DNA of 64,000 nt from SZUA-309 sp965233675 (GTDB taxonomy: Bacteria > Pseudomonadota > Gammaproteobacteria > Pseudomonadales > Azotimanducaceae). The stretch is taken from positions 3,410,001 through 3,474,000 of the forward strand of contig OZ247498.1 of assembly GCA_965233675.1 (NCBI GenBank), in the 5' to 3' direction. Under the pieces are notes generated by a model. The model was given only the letters and a program-made list of their open reading frames with translations, had not been told where the DNA came from and searched no databases. The stretch's first letter is position 1. Every line of letters starts with the position of its first letter. Made by a program: the position numbers and the translations under genes. Below are positions 8,764 to 15,563 of this stretch, piece by piece.

Positions 8764-8795
8764 CTCCGATACTGTATATTTGTACAGTATCGGAG
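8764..8795. promoter_or_regulatory. LexA-type SOS box within a 13-bp-arm palindrome
   Basis: The core CTGT-N8-ACAG (8772-8787, with TA on both sides) matches the E. coli LexA consensus closely. The arms extend to 13 bp each (8764-8776 and 8783-8795, spacer TATTTG) with perfect complementarity. It lies 36 bases before the radical SAM start (leftward) and 58 bases before the retropepsin lipoprotein start (rightward), so either or both could be repressed from it. Confidence 0.75.
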
Positions 8796-8852
8796 GGTTG
8801 TAAGCAGATGACCGACCGTTAGACTACGCCGCTGCACCTACCGGATGATTCC

Positions 8853-9626
8853 ATGCAGCGCCCGACGCCTACTATTCCGCTGAAAATCAGCTTCCTGCTG
8901 GGAGCGGGCCTTCTCATCGCGGGCTGCATGCAGGCCGAACTGGACAGCACCCAGTCGACGCTGCAATCCGTCTCTGAACGGATGGACCAGCTGGCCAGCG
9001 AGTTGCAGGATTCGCGGGCCGTCCTCAACGATCTGAAGAGCAGCGATGAAGCGGGTCGACAGGCACTGGAAAGCCGAATTGCAGGGCTCGATGAGCAGAT
9101 CCAGAACCTGCCGAACACCCTGGAACTGAACTGTCCGGAAGCCGCAGAGCCTGCTCAGTGCGAAGAGGTCTCTCGCGTCGTTGTCAGCGACGACAAGATG
9201 CTCGTGGGCGCCCTGGAGCACGTCTACATGGATCCGCCCGGCGTGAATGTGGTCGCCCGGATCGACACCGGCGCAACCTCCAGCTCCCTGCACGCGGAAA
9301 ATCTGGTGCCGTTCGAGCGGGATGGAGAAGACTGGATACGCTTCGACATGATGGTGAACGAAACGGAATCCGTCAGCGTCGAACGGCAGATCGTGCGTCA
9401 TGTGCGGGTTGTGCAACAGGCCGACCCCAGCGGCTCTCGACGTCCGGTGGTGGCCATGCGGGTGCGGCTCGGTGATATTCAGGACACTTTCGAGTTCACG
9501 CTGGCAGATCGTTCGCATCTCGAAAACGAACTGATCCTCGGCCGTAACTTTCTGGCGGACGTAACCCTCGTTGACGTAGGCCGGCAGTTCATTCAGCCTC
9601 AGTATTCACCACCTGAAGCCGACTAA
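8853..9626 (+). CDS. Retropepsin-like aspartic protease, lipoprotein (RimB/'ATP-dependent zinc protease' family)
   Basis: This 257-residue envelope protein starts with a lipoprotein signal peptide (LLIAGC, lipid-modified Cys25). A coiled-coil stalk follows (about residues 29-85, STLQSVSERMDQL and similar heptads), then the protease-like domain. The domain has the retroviral-type catalytic motif ARIDTGATSSSLHA with Asp138, a FEFTLADR flap region and LILGRNFL, the usual second conserved block. Pfam calls this domain Zn_protease although it is a pepsin-like fold. It heads a tight operon with the transglutaminase-membrane protein and an ATP-grasp ligase. The stalk plus lipid anchor suggests action in the periplasm. 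Confidence 0.87.
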   Translation: MQRPTPTIPLKISFLLGAGLLIAGCMQAELDSTQSTLQSVSERMDQLASELQDSRAVLNDLKSSDEAGRQALESRIAGLDEQIQNLPNTLELNCPEAAEPAQCEEVSRVVVSDDKMLVGALEHVYMDPPGVNVVARIDTGATSSSLHAENLVPFERDGEDWIRFDMMVNETESVSVERQIVRHVRVVQQADPSGSRRPVVAMRVRLGDIQDTFEFTLADRSHLENELILGRNFLADVTLVDVGRQFIQPQYSPPEAD

Positions 9627-9635
9627 CCACAACCA

Positions 9636-11135
9636 GTGACTCATCAGGGCCCGTTCGTTTTTTTCGTTCTGCTTCTGTTCCTGGCCGGCATCGGCACCGC
9701 CGGCTTTCGCCACCAGACCTATAACATTCCACTGCTCCCCGGCGAGCAGCAGACCGTCTGGCAGGTGGAGGCACGGATCGAATATACGGCGCTCGGCGGC
9801 GCCAGCCAGGTATTTTTGACCCTGCCGCCGGAGCAGAGCGGCTTCCGGCTCCTGGAAGGCACCGGCGCGGCACCGGGTTACGGCTTTGATGAAGATGAAA
9901 ATGCAGAGCAGTTCCGGGCCCACTGGACCAAGCGCAACGCGCAGGGTCTGCAGACCCTGTTCTACAGCCTGCCCGTCGTCGAGGATCCCGGTCAGTTCGT
10001 GGATCCCAGCCCACCCGGGCCGGTCAGCCGACCACGCTGGGACGAGCCTTATCTGACCGCCGCCCGGCAACTGAACGACTCCCTGCTGCCGATCACCGCA
10101 GACGCCCACTCCATGGCCGTGCAGCTGGTTGCCAGCATGGGACGCAAGCCGGCAGATCAGAATGTGAGCCTGCTGAAGGAACGCTACGAGGAACCCGAAC
10201 TCCTGGCCCGGCTGCTGAACACGGCCGGTATTGCCGCCAGAACCGTACAGGTGCTCGAACTGCAGGACGGCAGGCGCCGGCAGTCTCTGGTGGAACATGT
10301 GCAGGTCTGGGACGACGAACGCTGGCGCCTGTATCACCCCGAAGATGGCCCGGTGGCCGACATCAGCAATCTGCTGCTCTGGCAGACAGAGACGCCATCC
10401 GTACTGGAAGTGATGGGTGGCACCCGCTCCCGGGTCTCCTTTTCCATGATCAGTCAGGACCGGTCCATGCTGGATCTGGCGGAAGAATCCCGTGAGCCGG
10501 GATTCGCACTGTCGCTGTACAGCCTGCCCATTGCCGAACAGGGCATGTTCAAACTGATCATGCTGCTGCCCGTTGGGGCGCTTGTGGTCGTGTTCATGCG
10601 GATTCTGGTGGGCATACGCACGTCCGGCACCTTCATGCCGGTGCTGATCGCCCTGGCTTTTCTGCAGACCGACCTGCTGCCGGGGCTCACGAGTTTCATT
10701 CTCGTCATCGCCATCGGGCTGCTGATCCGCTCCTATCTGTCGAGCCTGAACCTGCTGCTCGTGGCGCGGATAGCAACGCTGGTGATCCTCGTGATCGGCA
10801 TTATCTCCATCTTCAGTGTGGTCAGCTATCAGCTCGGGCTGATCGGCGGACTCACCATCACCTTCTTCCCGATGATCATCCTGGCCTGGACCATCGAGCG
10901 CATGTCCATCATCTGGGAGGAGGAAGGGCCTAAGGAAGTGCTCATCCAGGGCGGTGGCAGCCTGCTGGTGGCAACACTGGCTTTTCTGCTCATGGACCTG
11001 CCCATCGTCCGGCATCTGGCCTTCAATTTCCCGGAACTGCACCTGGCAATCCTCGCGCTGGTGATGATCATCGGTCGCTACACCGGCTACCGGCTGCTCG
11101 AGCTCGGCCGCTTCGCGAGCTTCGGCGAACGATGA
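9636..11135 (+). CDS. Inactive transglutaminase fused to seven transmembrane helices
   Basis: This 499-residue membrane protein has an N-terminal membrane helix and a periplasmic beta domain (residues about 30-130). A transglutaminase-like domain follows (about 140-260: LLNTAGIAARTVQVLELQDG and HVQVWDDERWRLYHPEDG). About seven helices fill residues 300-490. No Cys is found at the usual position before the GI-ARTV helix, so the transglutaminase fold looks catalytically inactive and may only bind a peptide or glutamate chain. The start is a GTG 9 bases after the lipoprotein gene, and the stop overlaps the ligase start by 4 bases. Confidence 0.87.
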   Translation: MTHQGPFVFFVLLLFLAGIGTAGFRHQTYNIPLLPGEQQTVWQVEARIEYTALGGASQVFLTLPPEQSGFRLLEGTGAAPGYGFDEDENAEQFRAHWTKRNAQGLQTLFYSLPVVEDPGQFVDPSPPGPVSRPRWDEPYLTAARQLNDSLLPITADAHSMAVQLVASMGRKPADQNVSLLKERYEEPELLARLLNTAGIAARTVQVLELQDGRRRQSLVEHVQVWDDERWRLYHPEDGPVADISNLLLWQTETPSVLEVMGGTRSRVSFSMISQDRSMLDLAEESREPGFALSLYSLPIAEQGMFKLIMLLPVGALVVVFMRILVGIRTSGTFMPVLIALAFLQTDLLPGLTSFILVIAIGLLIRSYLSSLNLLLVARIATLVILVIGIISIFSVVSYQLGLIGGLTITFFPMIILAWTIERMSIIWEEEGPKEVLIQGGGSLLVATLAFLLMDLPIVRHLAFNFPELHLAILALVMIIGRYTGYRLLELGRFASFGER

Positions 11136-12139
11136 AGTGGATCAGACCCCGCGCGCTCAGAAAGATCGGCGTGCTCGGGATGAACCGCCGCAACGTGGCC
11201 TACATCAGCCGCTATAACAATCGCGCCCACTACCCGCTGGTGGACAACAAGCTGAAAACCAAACTGATGGCCCGCAAGCTGGGCCTGCAGGTGCCGGAGC
11301 TGTTGCACGTGATCAACACCCAGCATGAAATCGAAGGCGTGGCGGACGTGCTCGAAACCCTGAACAGCTTCGTGATCAAACCGGCTCAGGGTTCCGGCGG
11401 CAAAGGCATTCTGGTTATCCAGGGGCGACGGCCGGATGGCTACGTGAAGTCGAGTGGTGATCTGATCAACGTGAACGGGGTCAAACGCCACCTCACCAAC
11501 ACCATCAGCGGCCTGCATTCGCTGGGCGGCAGGACGGATGTGGCCATCATCGAATCCCTGGTGGAGACCACGGATACCTTTGCCGCGGTGAGCTTCGAAG
11601 GCGTACCCGACATCCGTCTCATCGTTTTCAAAGGCTTTCCCGTCATGGGCATGCTGCGCCTCGCCACCCGGGAATCGGACGGCAAGGCCAACCTGCACCA
11701 GGGTGCGGTGGGCGTCGGGCTGGACATCGGCACTGGCCGGGCGATCGCCGCCGTCCAGCACAATCGCCTGATCCGCACCCACCCGGATACGGGCGCGGCA
11801 TTGAACCAGATTCAGGTGCCCAACTGGCCTGCCCTGCTCAATCTGGCCGCCAGTTGTTTCGAAGCCACGCAGCTCGGCTACCTCGGCTGCGACATCGTCA
11901 TCGACCGTCACCGCGGCCCCCTGCTGCTGGAGCTCAACGCCCGCCCGGGGCTTTCCATTCAGATTGCCAACGATGAAGGCCTGCTGCCGCGACTCAGGCA
12001 GATCGAGGCACTGGATTCGCCCTTCATGACCGCGCAGGATCGGGTACAGGAATCCATGCGCTGGTTCAGCCGATCCCGAGCCACCGGTCAGGAAGAACTG
12101 TGGACGGAAGGCGACCGGCAGGCTGCGGTCTCCGACTGA
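11132..12139 (+). CDS. RimK-like ATP-grasp alpha-L-glutamate ligase-like protein
   Basis: This 335-residue ATP-grasp enzyme would link an amino acid (often glutamate) to a peptide or other amine using ATP. Visible elements are NRRNVAYISRYN, VDNKLKTKLMARKLGLQVPEL, FVIKPAQGSGGKGI (the ATP-grasp glycine loop with Lys) and the C-terminal metal-binding LLELNARPGLSIQIAN with Glu and Asn. It is the third gene of the protease-transglutaminase-ligase operon, overlapping its neighbour ATGA. By position, the ligase would act in the cytoplasm while the protease could trim the product outside. This division of work is inference; the substrate is unknown. Confidence 0.88.
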   Translation: MKWIRPRALRKIGVLGMNRRNVAYISRYNNRAHYPLVDNKLKTKLMARKLGLQVPELLHVINTQHEIEGVADVLETLNSFVIKPAQGSGGKGILVIQGRRPDGYVKSSGDLINVNGVKRHLTNTISGLHSLGGRTDVAIIESLVETTDTFAAVSFEGVPDIRLIVFKGFPVMGMLRLATRESDGKANLHQGAVGVGLDIGTGRAIAAVQHNRLIRTHPDTGAALNQIQVPNWPALLNLAASCFEATQLGYLGCDIVIDRHRGPLLLELNARPGLSIQIANDEGLLPRLRQIEALDSPFMTAQDRVQESMRWFSRSRATGQEELWTEGDRQAAVSD

Positions 12140-12180
12140 CGGCGGCACACTCAGACATTCACACAGATCAGGAGAATGAA

Positions 12181-12492
12181 ATGCTCGTACTCGTCGTCAA
12201 GATCGAAACCACCGCCGAGAACATCGCGGCCATCAAGGACGCTATCGCCACCATGGAGACTGCCAGCCGGGCCGAGGCAGGCTGCCATGACTATACCTTC
12301 GCCGTGGAACTCAGCGACCCGAACAATCTCCGGATCACCGAATGCTGGGAAGACGAGGCGGCGCTGAAGGCTCACTTCGCCACCCCGCATATGGCTGCGT
12401 TCAACGAAGCGATGGCCCAGGCAGGACCGCGAAGCATGGACCTCAAGTGCTACGAAGCAACGGAAATCCCCTTCCCCATCAACCGCGGCTGA
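12181..12492 (+). CDS. Antibiotic biosynthesis monooxygenase (ABM) domain protein
   Basis: This 103-residue protein is a single ABM (ferredoxin-like dimeric alpha-beta barrel) domain: VLVVKIETTAENIAAIKDAI, EAGCHDYTFAVE, ITECWEDEAALKAHFATPHM. Such small proteins act as cofactor-free quinol monooxygenases (YgiN-like) or in heme or aldehyde metabolism. The ATG at 12181 has AGGAGA 8 bases upstream. It follows the ligase gene by 41 bases and may be a separate transcription unit. It meets the alpha/beta hydrolase tail to tail. Confidence 0.85.
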   Translation: MLVLVVKIETTAENIAAIKDAIATMETASRAEAGCHDYTFAVELSDPNNLRITECWEDEAALKAHFATPHMAAFNEAMAQAGPRSMDLKCYEATEIPFPINRG

Positions 12493-12506
12493 GCCCGCCG
12501 GCAGCG

Positions 12507-12521
12507 GCTGACGCCGTCAGC
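12507..12521. terminator. Short hairpin between convergent genes
   Basis: GCTGAC (12507-12512) and GTCAGC (12516-12521) form a 6-bp stem with a three-base loop. It lies just after the ABM gene and overlaps the stop of the opposite hydrolase. No T-tract follows in either direction, so it is a weak candidate bidirectional terminator. Confidence 0.3.
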
Positions 12522-13692
12522 GGAACAGCCAGTCGAGGATCCGGTCGTTCTCTTCCCTGGGATAGGTGTGCGACAGGTCCTCGATCTCCCGATAGGTGAG
12601 ATCCACACCCGCTCCGGTGAGTGCGTCCCGGGCCATACGGGCCACCTCGATGTCGAACATCCAGTCCAGGGCACCATGGGTCAGATAAACCGGCAGGTCC
12701 TGAAGCCGCTCTGTCTCGGCCACCTCCAGCAGCATGGGATGAAAACTGGCGGCGATGGGCGCCAGATGCGTAAAGGGCGCATCTGCTCGCAAACCGGACA
12801 GATAGGAAAACGTACCGCCATCGGACATGCCGGTGAGCAGAATGCGCGTTTCATCCACCTGCCAGTGCTCCGAGACGCGAGCGACGATTTCATCCAGCGT
12901 CCCGCTGTCCAGATCGGGCCCCATCAGCGACCAGGTGCCTTCCCGGGAACTGGGTGAGGCGAGAATCACGCCCCGGCTCCGGGCATCTTTCAGCCAGCTC
13001 CAGAGAAAACTGCGTCCGTGTCCGCTGCCGCCATGCAGGGCGACCACCAGCGGCATGGGCGTACTGTCGTCGTAGTATTCGGGCACATACAGCGAAAAGC
13101 CGCCCCGTTCAGTGGGCTCGTTCGCGGCATGCATCACCCCGACGTTCTCCGCCCCCGCATCCGCCGCCGCCAGTTTCGCCTGCAGGGATTCATCCCCACG
13201 GTGGTTGTCCGAGAGATAGAAACGGCTGACCGGTGGCAGCATCGATGAAACAGGGTACAGGGCTTCGACGGCCCGGGTGTTGAAGCTCATGGCCCGGTAC
13301 GCGCCCATCACCGGATTGCTCTGGGTGAGGCTGTTCTCCAGTGCCTCATAGGCTTTCAGCGCCTCACTGCCCGCCTTCTGTGCATGATGCGCGAACTGGC
13401 CGAGGTGCGCCGGCCAGTCCACGGAACCGAAACTGTCGAGTCCTTTTGCCACCGGCTCGCGAAACTGTTCGATACCCGGGACCAGTTCCATCAGCGCCGG
13501 TGGATGCAGGTGTCGACCGACATACGCCAGGGCGTCCAGCGCTGTCAGCAGGGGCGGGATCAGTGCGGTGGTGGCATCCAGGAGCGTATCCGTATCCGGC
13601 TCGGCGGCGCTGTGGGAACCTTGCTGTCCTTCCTGTCCTTCCTCCCCTTCCTGTCTTTCCTTGCCTTCCTGTCTTTCCTCCCCATCACCCAT
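12517..13692 (-). CDS. Alpha/beta hydrolase, PHB-depolymerase/feruloyl-esterase-like
   Basis: This 391-residue protein has an alpha/beta hydrolase domain in its second half. It shows LVVALHGGSGHGRSF (oxyanion region), the nucleophile elbow LLTGMSDGG, Asp in LTHGALDWMFD and His in EDLSHTYP. The layout resembles polyhydroxyalkanoate depolymerase (LpqC-like) or phospholipase/carboxylesterase relatives. The first 20 residues after the chosen ATG (13692) are a low-complexity E/Q/G/R run encoded by a purine-rich repeat. A helical region of about 130 residues precedes the catalytic domain. There is no signal peptide, so it is probably cytoplasmic. A longer frame to 13782 exists but is less likely. 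Confidence 0.75.
   Translation of the reverse strand: MGDGEERQEGKERQEGEEGQEGQQGSHSAAEPDTDTLLDATTALIPPLLTALDALAYVGRHLHPPALMELVPGIEQFREPVAKGLDSFGSVDWPAHLGQFAHHAQKAGSEALKAYEALENSLTQSNPVMGAYRAMSFNTRAVEALYPVSSMLPPVSRFYLSDNHRGDESLQAKLAAADAGAENVGVMHAANEPTERGGFSLYVPEYYDDSTPMPLVVALHGGSGHGRSFLWSWLKDARSRGVILASPSSREGTWSLMGPDLDSGTLDEIVARVSEHWQVDETRILLTGMSDGGTFSYLSGLRADAPFTHLAPIAASFHPMLLEVAETERLQDLPVYLTHGALDWMFDIEVARMARDALTGAGVDLTYREIEDLSHTYPREENDRILDWLFR
13619..13682. repeat. Pyrimidine-rich degenerate tandem repeat
   Basis: A C/T-rich tract on the + strand is built from imperfect units of the type CTTCCTGTC and CTTCCTTGC with a period of about 9-12 bases. On the - strand it encodes the E/Q/G/R-rich N-terminus of the hydrolase. 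Such tracts slip in replication, so length may vary among strains. Confidence 0.6.
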
Positions 13693-13819
13693 TTTGCCGC
13701 TCCCACGCCAGTGTGCCCGTTCCACTATACCCGACCGAAAAGTACCCGCCTCGCATCTGGGCAGGCATCTGGGTAAAGTCATTCAGCGGGTTGTGCGGGA
13801 GAAAGCAGGGGAATCGCAG

Positions 13820-14683
13820 GTGGCTGAGCAGATCGACAACGAAAACGAATTCGATAGAACCCGGGAAGACGTGGGCAACGTCCTCCTGCTCGAGCACGTC
13901 AATCTGACCGTACCGGATCAGGGAATCGGAGCGCTCTTCTATGTCACCGGCCTCGGCTTCACCCGGGACCCTTACATCGATTTCGGCACCTTGAACATGT
14001 GGATCAACCTGGGCGAACAGCAGTTCCATCTGCCCATGGCAGAGGCCCAGGTATTCCGCGGCCACATCGGCGTGGTGGTACCCGACCTCGAAGATCTGAA
14101 AAAGCGTCTCGGATTCATCGCCAGACCCATGACCGGAACGCGCTTCGACTGGGCAGAGAAAGACGACCATATCGCCCTCACCTGCCCATACGGCAACCAG
14201 ATCCGTGCTTACCCGCCTGGCGTTTTTCCGCACATGGACCTGGGCATGCCTTACCTGGAGATGCAGGTCGCCTCCGGAACCGCTGCAGGAATCGCGAAGT
14301 TCTATGCTCAGGTGATGGGCTGCCCGGCGCAGGCCGAAAACGGCGTGGCCACTGTGAAGATGGGCTATAACCAGGAAATGCGATTCGCGGAAACCGATGC
14401 GCCCATCGCCGAATACGATGGCCACCACATCGCCGTCTATCTGAGCGACTTCTCCGGTCCCCACAACTGGCTCAACGAACGGGGCCTGGTCACCGAAGAG
14501 TCCGACCGGCATCAGTACCGGTTTCAGGCAATTGTCGACCCGGACACGGGCGAACGCCTGGCTGAGATCGAGCACGAGGTGCGCGCCATGTCGCACCCCA
14601 TGTATCACCGGAATCTGGTGAACCGGAATCCGGCCGTCAACTTCTTCACCTACCGTAAAGGCAGCGAGATCTACACACCCTGA
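13820..14683 (+). CDS. VOC family (glyoxalase/dioxygenase fold) protein
   Basis: This 287-residue protein carries two VOC modules, residues about 20-135 (LLLEHVNLTVPDQGIGALFYVTGLGFTRDP and GHIGVVVPDLEDL) and about 140-270 (LEMQVASGTAAGIAKFYAQVMGCPA and HHIAVYLSDF). It resembles glyoxalase/extradiol dioxygenase-type metalloproteins. The GTG at 13820 has AGGGGA 7 bases upstream; the open frame continues 84 codons upstream but that part is antisense to the repeat tract and unlikely to be translated. The stop overlaps the start of the AAA ATPase gene (TGATG), which ties it to that gene's function. Confidence 0.78.
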   Translation: MAEQIDNENEFDRTREDVGNVLLLEHVNLTVPDQGIGALFYVTGLGFTRDPYIDFGTLNMWINLGEQQFHLPMAEAQVFRGHIGVVVPDLEDLKKRLGFIARPMTGTRFDWAEKDDHIALTCPYGNQIRAYPPGVFPHMDLGMPYLEMQVASGTAAGIAKFYAQVMGCPAQAENGVATVKMGYNQEMRFAETDAPIAEYDGHHIAVYLSDFSGPHNWLNERGLVTEESDRHQYRFQAIVDPDTGERLAEIEHEVRAMSHPMYHRNLVNRNPAVNFFTYRKGSEIYTP

Positions 14684-15537
14684 TGAGCGAAGCAGTAACC
14701 CAGGCAGCCGGCGGTTCCGATCCGGTCGAGCTGCGCGACGAACCCTATTACCTTCCCCTGGCCGACGAGGTCGCGCTGTTCGAAGCGGCCTATCACGCCC
14801 GTCTGCCCGTGTTGCTCAAGGGGCCCACGGGTTGCGGCAAAACCCGCTTCGTGGAACATATGGCCTGGCGCCTGTACAGGGAACAGCGTGCCAGTGAGCT
14901 CGATGTGCCGCTCATGACCATCGCCTGCCATGAGGATCTCACCGCCACGGACATGGTCGGCCGTTTTCTGTTGCAGGGCGACGAGACCGTCTGGCGGGAC
15001 GGGCCATTGACCCAGTCGGTTCGAAATGGCGCGATCTGCTATCTGGATGAGATCGTCGAAGCCCGGAAAGACACCACGGTGCTCATCCACGCCCTGACCG
15101 ATCACCGTCGTCTGCTGCCGATCGACAAAACGGGCGAGCTGCTGGCTGCACACCCGGACTTTCTGCTGGTGATTTCCTACAACCCCGGCTATCAGAGTGT
15201 GCTCAAGGACCTGAAGCCCAGCACCCGCCAGCGTTTCGTCAGCCTCACATTCGACTATCCGGACGAAGAGATGGAGGCCACCATCATCGAACACGAAGCC
15301 GGTGTGACGCGCAGCGACGCCGAACGTCTGGCCCTGATCGGTGCCAAGGTCAGAAACCTCAGGGAACACGGTTTCGAGGAAGGCGTGAGTACCCGTCTGC
15401 TGATTTACGCCGGCAGTCTCATGCAGCAGGGCATCGAAGCCCGGCGAGCCGCGGAAATCGGCATCATCAGCGCCGTCTCCGACGACGAATCCGTGCAGCA
15501 GGCCATCGCCGACATCGTCGACGTGATCCTGCCCTGA
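14683..15537 (+). CDS. MoxR-family AAA+ ATPase, CbbQ/NirQ/NorQ type
   Basis: This 284-residue AAA+ ATPase has Walker A GPTGCGKT (residues 47-54), Walker B AICYLDEI (about 117-124), and sensor and arginine-finger blocks VISYNPGY and LKPSTRQRFVSL. The C-terminal part (GVSTRLLIYAGSLMQQGI) is the CbbQ/NorQ type. These ATPases form rings that work with a VWA adaptor to activate metalloenzymes such as Rubisco (CbbQ) or nitric oxide reductase (NorQ). Here neither client is nearby; the coupled upstream gene is a VOC metalloprotein. The VWA partner follows 26 bases downstream. Confidence 0.92.
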   Translation: MSEAVTQAAGGSDPVELRDEPYYLPLADEVALFEAAYHARLPVLLKGPTGCGKTRFVEHMAWRLYREQRASELDVPLMTIACHEDLTATDMVGRFLLQGDETVWRDGPLTQSVRNGAICYLDEIVEARKDTTVLIHALTDHRRLLPIDKTGELLAAHPDFLLVISYNPGYQSVLKDLKPSTRQRFVSLTFDYPDEEMEATIIEHEAGVTRSDAERLALIGAKVRNLREHGFEEGVSTRLLIYAGSLMQQGIEARRAAEIGIISAVSDDESVQQAIADIVDVILP

Positions 15538-15563
15538 TCATCAGCGTCAAGGTCTGACAGCAG

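Noticed and set aside
9606..11042. 478-codon - strand frame opposite the transglutaminase-membrane gene
   Set aside because: Antisense of a hydrophobic membrane protein gives a polar, Gln/His/Asp-rich frame with no domain. The operon on + is continuous.
13619..13690. CRISPR-like repeat array
   Set aside because: The units are short, degenerate and have no spacers, and the tract is inside a coding region.
13568..13819. 84-codon N-terminal extension of the VOC gene
   Set aside because: The extension is antisense to the pyrimidine-rich tract and codes for low-complexity Ser/Pro/Cys residues. A good ribosome binding site and the VOC start favour GTG 13820.
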